A DNA stretch of 7,641 bases from contig JBGSKY010000117.1 of assembly GCA_041740995.1 (NCBI GenBank), positions 1 to 7,641 on the forward strand, written 5' to 3'. The position numbers and the translations under genes were made by a program. The first letter of the stretch is position 1. Each line of letters opens with the position of its first letter. Below, piece after piece: positions 6,233 to 7,641 of this stretch. The notes beneath the pieces were generated by a model that worked only from the letters and a program-made list of their open reading frames with translations, did not search any database and was not told the origin of the DNA. The DNA comes from JBGSKY01 sp041740995. Lineage in GTDB: Bacteria; Planctomycetota; Planctomycetia; Pirellulales; Pirellulaceae.

Positions 6233-6310
6233 GTGTGTGATAACACAAAGTGCTTGACTTTGGTGTGTGAAAGCACGATAAGTCGACGTATGGTGGGTGA
6301 AAACACAAAA
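6233..6310 (+). repeat. Iterons 4-6, diverged units at 30-bp spacing overlapping the repA promoter and start
   Basis: Three further copies begin at 6233 (GTGTGTGATAACACAAAG), 6263 (GTGTGTGAAAGCACGATAAG) and 6293 (GTGGGTGAAAACACAAAA). They are spaced exactly 30 bp, about three turns, and iteron 4 begins 29 bp after iteron 3. All three share GTG(T/G)GTGA instead of the GTAA of iterons 1-3, and their right halves are more variable. Iteron 5 lies in the promoter spacer and -10 element of repA, and iteron 6 lies within its first codons. This subset probably serves repression of repA more than initiation; that division of labour is inferred. Confidence 0.8.
6254..6282 (+). promoter_or_regulatory. 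Predicted repA promoter overlapping iteron 5
   Basis: TTGACT (6254-6259, five of six to TTGACA) is followed after 17 bp by GATAAG (6277-6282, four of six to TATAAT). The expected transcript start is about 7 nt further on, at or next to the A of the repA ATG (6290). That explains why no ribosome binding site is visible: the message may be leaderless or nearly so. Iteron 5 (6263-6281) covers the spacer and most of the -10, so RepA binding would block transcription. Confidence 0.5.
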
Positions 6311-7339
6311 CTCAAGACGCCGCTTTTGCCGGATCGCTATCCAATCGACGATTTCTTTATCTGCGATGTGACCGATGCTATCCCAAAGGATGATCTCGGA
6401 TCGATGGAGCATCCAATCTTTAGCCTGTCGACCAAACCGGATACCCGTATACGGGAGTACCAGCATAACAACGTAACTATCACCGTCGCGCCAAGCGCAC
6501 AAGGCTTGGCTACAATTCATGACAAAGACATCTTGATCTACTGCATCAGCCAACTGATTGCCAAGATGAACGCAGGCGGTGAACCCAAAAGAACGCTACA
6601 TCTCAAAGCCTACGATCTACTGATTGCTACCAATCGGAAGACCGACGGTCGAGGTTACGAGCAACTGGTAGCGGCCTTTGATCGGCTAAGCGGTACACGC
6701 ATTAAGACAAATCTTAAAACTGGTGGTGATCAAATCACGGAAGGCTTCGGATTAATTGATAGTTGGCGAATCATACGACACAGCGACTCGGGCCGTATGT
6801 TAGAGCTGAAGATCAATTTGTCCGATTGGGTCTTCAACGCAGTGTTAGGCTCCGAGGTACTCACGCTACATCGCAACTACTTCCGCCTTCGTAAACCGCT
6901 CGAACGTCGAATCTACGAGGTAGCGCGCAAGCATTGCGGGCAAAAGAACGAATGGTGCATCTCGCTCGAAACGTTGCAAAAGAAATGCGGTTCAGCCTCA
7001 ACATTGAAAGAGTTTCGACGCTTGGTATCAGCGATTGCAGACGAGGACATCGCTCATGCGCACATGCCAGATTATTCAGTCATTTTGGACGATTCAGATA
7101 TGTTGCATTTTCGTAACCGAGGCACGATGCACGAAAGCAGTTCTGAGCCGGCATGTTTCGTACTTCCCCTAGCACCGAGAACATTTGACGCTGCTCGCGC
7201 AGTGGCACCGGGTATGGATGTTTACTCGCTAGAACGCGAATGGCGTAGCTGGATTACCGAGCCCCCCCGAGATCCTGACGCCGCATTTATTGGGTTCTGC
7301 AGAAAATGGAGTGAGAAACGGACGATCGACACGTTCTAA
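6290..7339 (+). CDS. repA: Replication initiator RepA, RPA family (PF10134-type)
   Basis: This is a plasmid replication initiator that would bind the upstream iterons. It has 349 residues from the ATG at 6290, the normal size for the family. Family hallmarks, recognised from memory, are PLLPDRYPIDDFFICD (11-26), SMEHPIFSLSTKPD (38-51), DILIYCISQLI (80-90), LKAYDLLIATNR (105-116), LSDWVFNAV (177-185) and TLHRNYFRLRKPLERRIYE (192-210). ARKHCG, LQKKCGSASTLKEFRRL and AHAHMPDY follow. The frame stays open upstream to TTG 6227, but that stretch only translates iterons, so ATG 6290 is preferred. The start codon lacks a Shine-Dalgarno sequence and iteron 6 lies within codons 2-7, pointing to autorepression. 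Residues beyond about 280 are less conserved, with a tail typical of adaptor regions. The closest relatives I know are on alphaproteobacterial plasmids. Confidence 0.93.
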   Translation: MVGENTKLKTPLLPDRYPIDDFFICDVTDAIPKDDLGSMEHPIFSLSTKPDTRIREYQHNNVTITVAPSAQGLATIHDKDILIYCISQLIAKMNAGGEPKRTLHLKAYDLLIATNRKTDGRGYEQLVAAFDRLSGTRIKTNLKTGGDQITEGFGLIDSWRIIRHSDSGRMLELKINLSDWVFNAVLGSEVLTLHRNYFRLRKPLERRIYEVARKHCGQKNEWCISLETLQKKCGSASTLKEFRRLVSAIADEDIAHAHMPDYSVILDDSDMLHFRNRGTMHESSSEPACFVLPLAPRTFDAARAVAPGMDVYSLEREWRSWITEPPRDPDAAFIGFCRKWSEKRTIDTF

Positions 7340-7641
7340 GCTGGAAGAGCTGAAAACCCCACTGCATTGACTCGCTAAAATGAAGAAGTGTTTCGGCGTC
7401 AGACTTTTGCTTTAAGCGATGATTCAAGCGATTGCGCTTTTAATTTGATAGACGGTAATATCGGTGCCAAATCAATCCCAAGTTGTTGCGGCGCTTGACA
7501 GAATTGATGATTTCAGTGTCGAGCGTGACGTTCTGCCGAACCGGTTGAAAGTTTGTGATTTAAGCCATGAAAGTGAGCCTGCGCGATGCTGCTGGCTGGG
7601 ATCGTGAAACCGTAGTTGCTCATCGTGCCCGCGATCGACTC
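7340..7641. other. Region downstream of repA without a convincing gene
   Basis: Only short frames occur. GTG 7464 to TGA 7607 (+, 47 codons, VPNQSQVVAALDRIDDF...) and ATG 7568 running off the end (+, MKVSLRDAAGWDRETVVAHR...) both lack a ribosome binding site and a recognisable family. So does a minus-strand frame ending at 7513 and open to the window edge (MSNYGFTIPASSIAQAHF...). AAGCGAT is repeated at 7414 and 7426 (12-bp period). The composition does not suggest an insertion sequence, and I see no tRNA. Confidence 0.5.
7426..7446 (+). terminator. Weak candidate terminator after repA
   Basis: AAGCG (7426-7430), loop ATTG, CGCTT (7435-7439) form a 5-bp hairpin followed by TTAATTT. The stem is short and the T-run interrupted, and it lies about 85 nt beyond the repA stop. 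It is the best terminator-like element seen in the region. Confidence 0.3.

Larger units (their letters stand above)
6046..6310 (+). other. Replication origin (oriV) of iteron type
   Basis: The only sizeable gene-free stretch next to repA has the full set of parts for an iteron-controlled origin. A perfect DnaA box lies at 6046-6054 and an inverted near-perfect one at 6107-6115. Between them is an AT-rich tract with three TGTGTTA repeats, which is the probable melting region. A spacer with no motif I recognise follows (6116-6159), then six direct iterons (6160-6310) running into the start of repA. No other part of the window combines these elements. The assignment rests on architecture and on the adjacent RPA-family initiator. 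Confidence 0.85.

Noticed and set aside
6090..6553. Minus-strand frames rich in FTH / HTP peptide repeats
   Set aside because: They are the iterons read backwards and the antisense of repA; the repeats explain the peptide pattern.
7464..7607. Small + strand gene of 47 codons
   Set aside because: No ribosome binding site, GTG start, no recognisable family; indistinguishable from chance.
7513..7641. Minus-strand gene entering from the right edge
   Set aside because: Only about 40 codons are visible, with no family resemblance or ribosome binding site before its ATG.
1..7641. CRISPR array, tRNA, rRNA or insertion sequence
   Set aside because: The only regular repeats are short direct iterons next to repA with no unique spacers; no cloverleaf, transposase or terminal inverted repeats were seen.

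Overview
The window reads as the backbone of a small iteron plasmid plus one five-gene operon. Its maintenance genes are a ParA partition ATPase, a small ribbon-helix-helix partner and an RPA-family replication initiator (RepA). RepA sits directly downstream of a compact origin with inverted DnaA boxes, an AT-rich repeat tract and six iterons. All convincing genes are on the + strand.

Layout. 1-125: GTAC-rich dyads and short repeats in front of parA, probably its operator and/or centromere. 126-1047: parA and an overlapping RHH gene. 1048-1191: a gap with a small hairpin and an antisense helix-turn-helix-like reading. 1192-6023: a tightly packed operon. It encodes a TraD/TraG/VirD4-like coupling ATPase without membrane segments, a polytopic membrane protein, a small low-complexity protein, and two single-pass membrane proteins with large C-terminal beta-rich domains. 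6024-6310: origin. 6290-7339: repA. 7340-7641: no convincing gene.

Host. RepA and ParA resemble, from memory, families common on alphaproteobacterial plasmids. In contrast, the last two operon proteins carry domains I associate with Planctomycetes. One is a TIGR03067-like C-terminal domain (447-aa protein). The other is a DUF2135/YfaP-like domain with the signature DLDLHV (317-aa protein). A plasmid living in a planctomycete, with a replicon type shared with Alphaproteobacteria, is the best inference; it was not tested by database search.

How the genes may work together. RepA would bind the iterons, melt the origin with DnaA and repress its own promoter, which overlaps one iteron and places the transcript start at or next to the repA ATG. 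ParA and the RHH protein would segregate the plasmid. The five-gene operon is the unexplained part. A hexameric DNA- or protein-pumping ATPase is co-encoded with envelope proteins, yet no relaxase, VirB4-type ATPase or recognisable mating-pair protein is visible. It may be a minimal transfer, export or surface apparatus that I cannot name.
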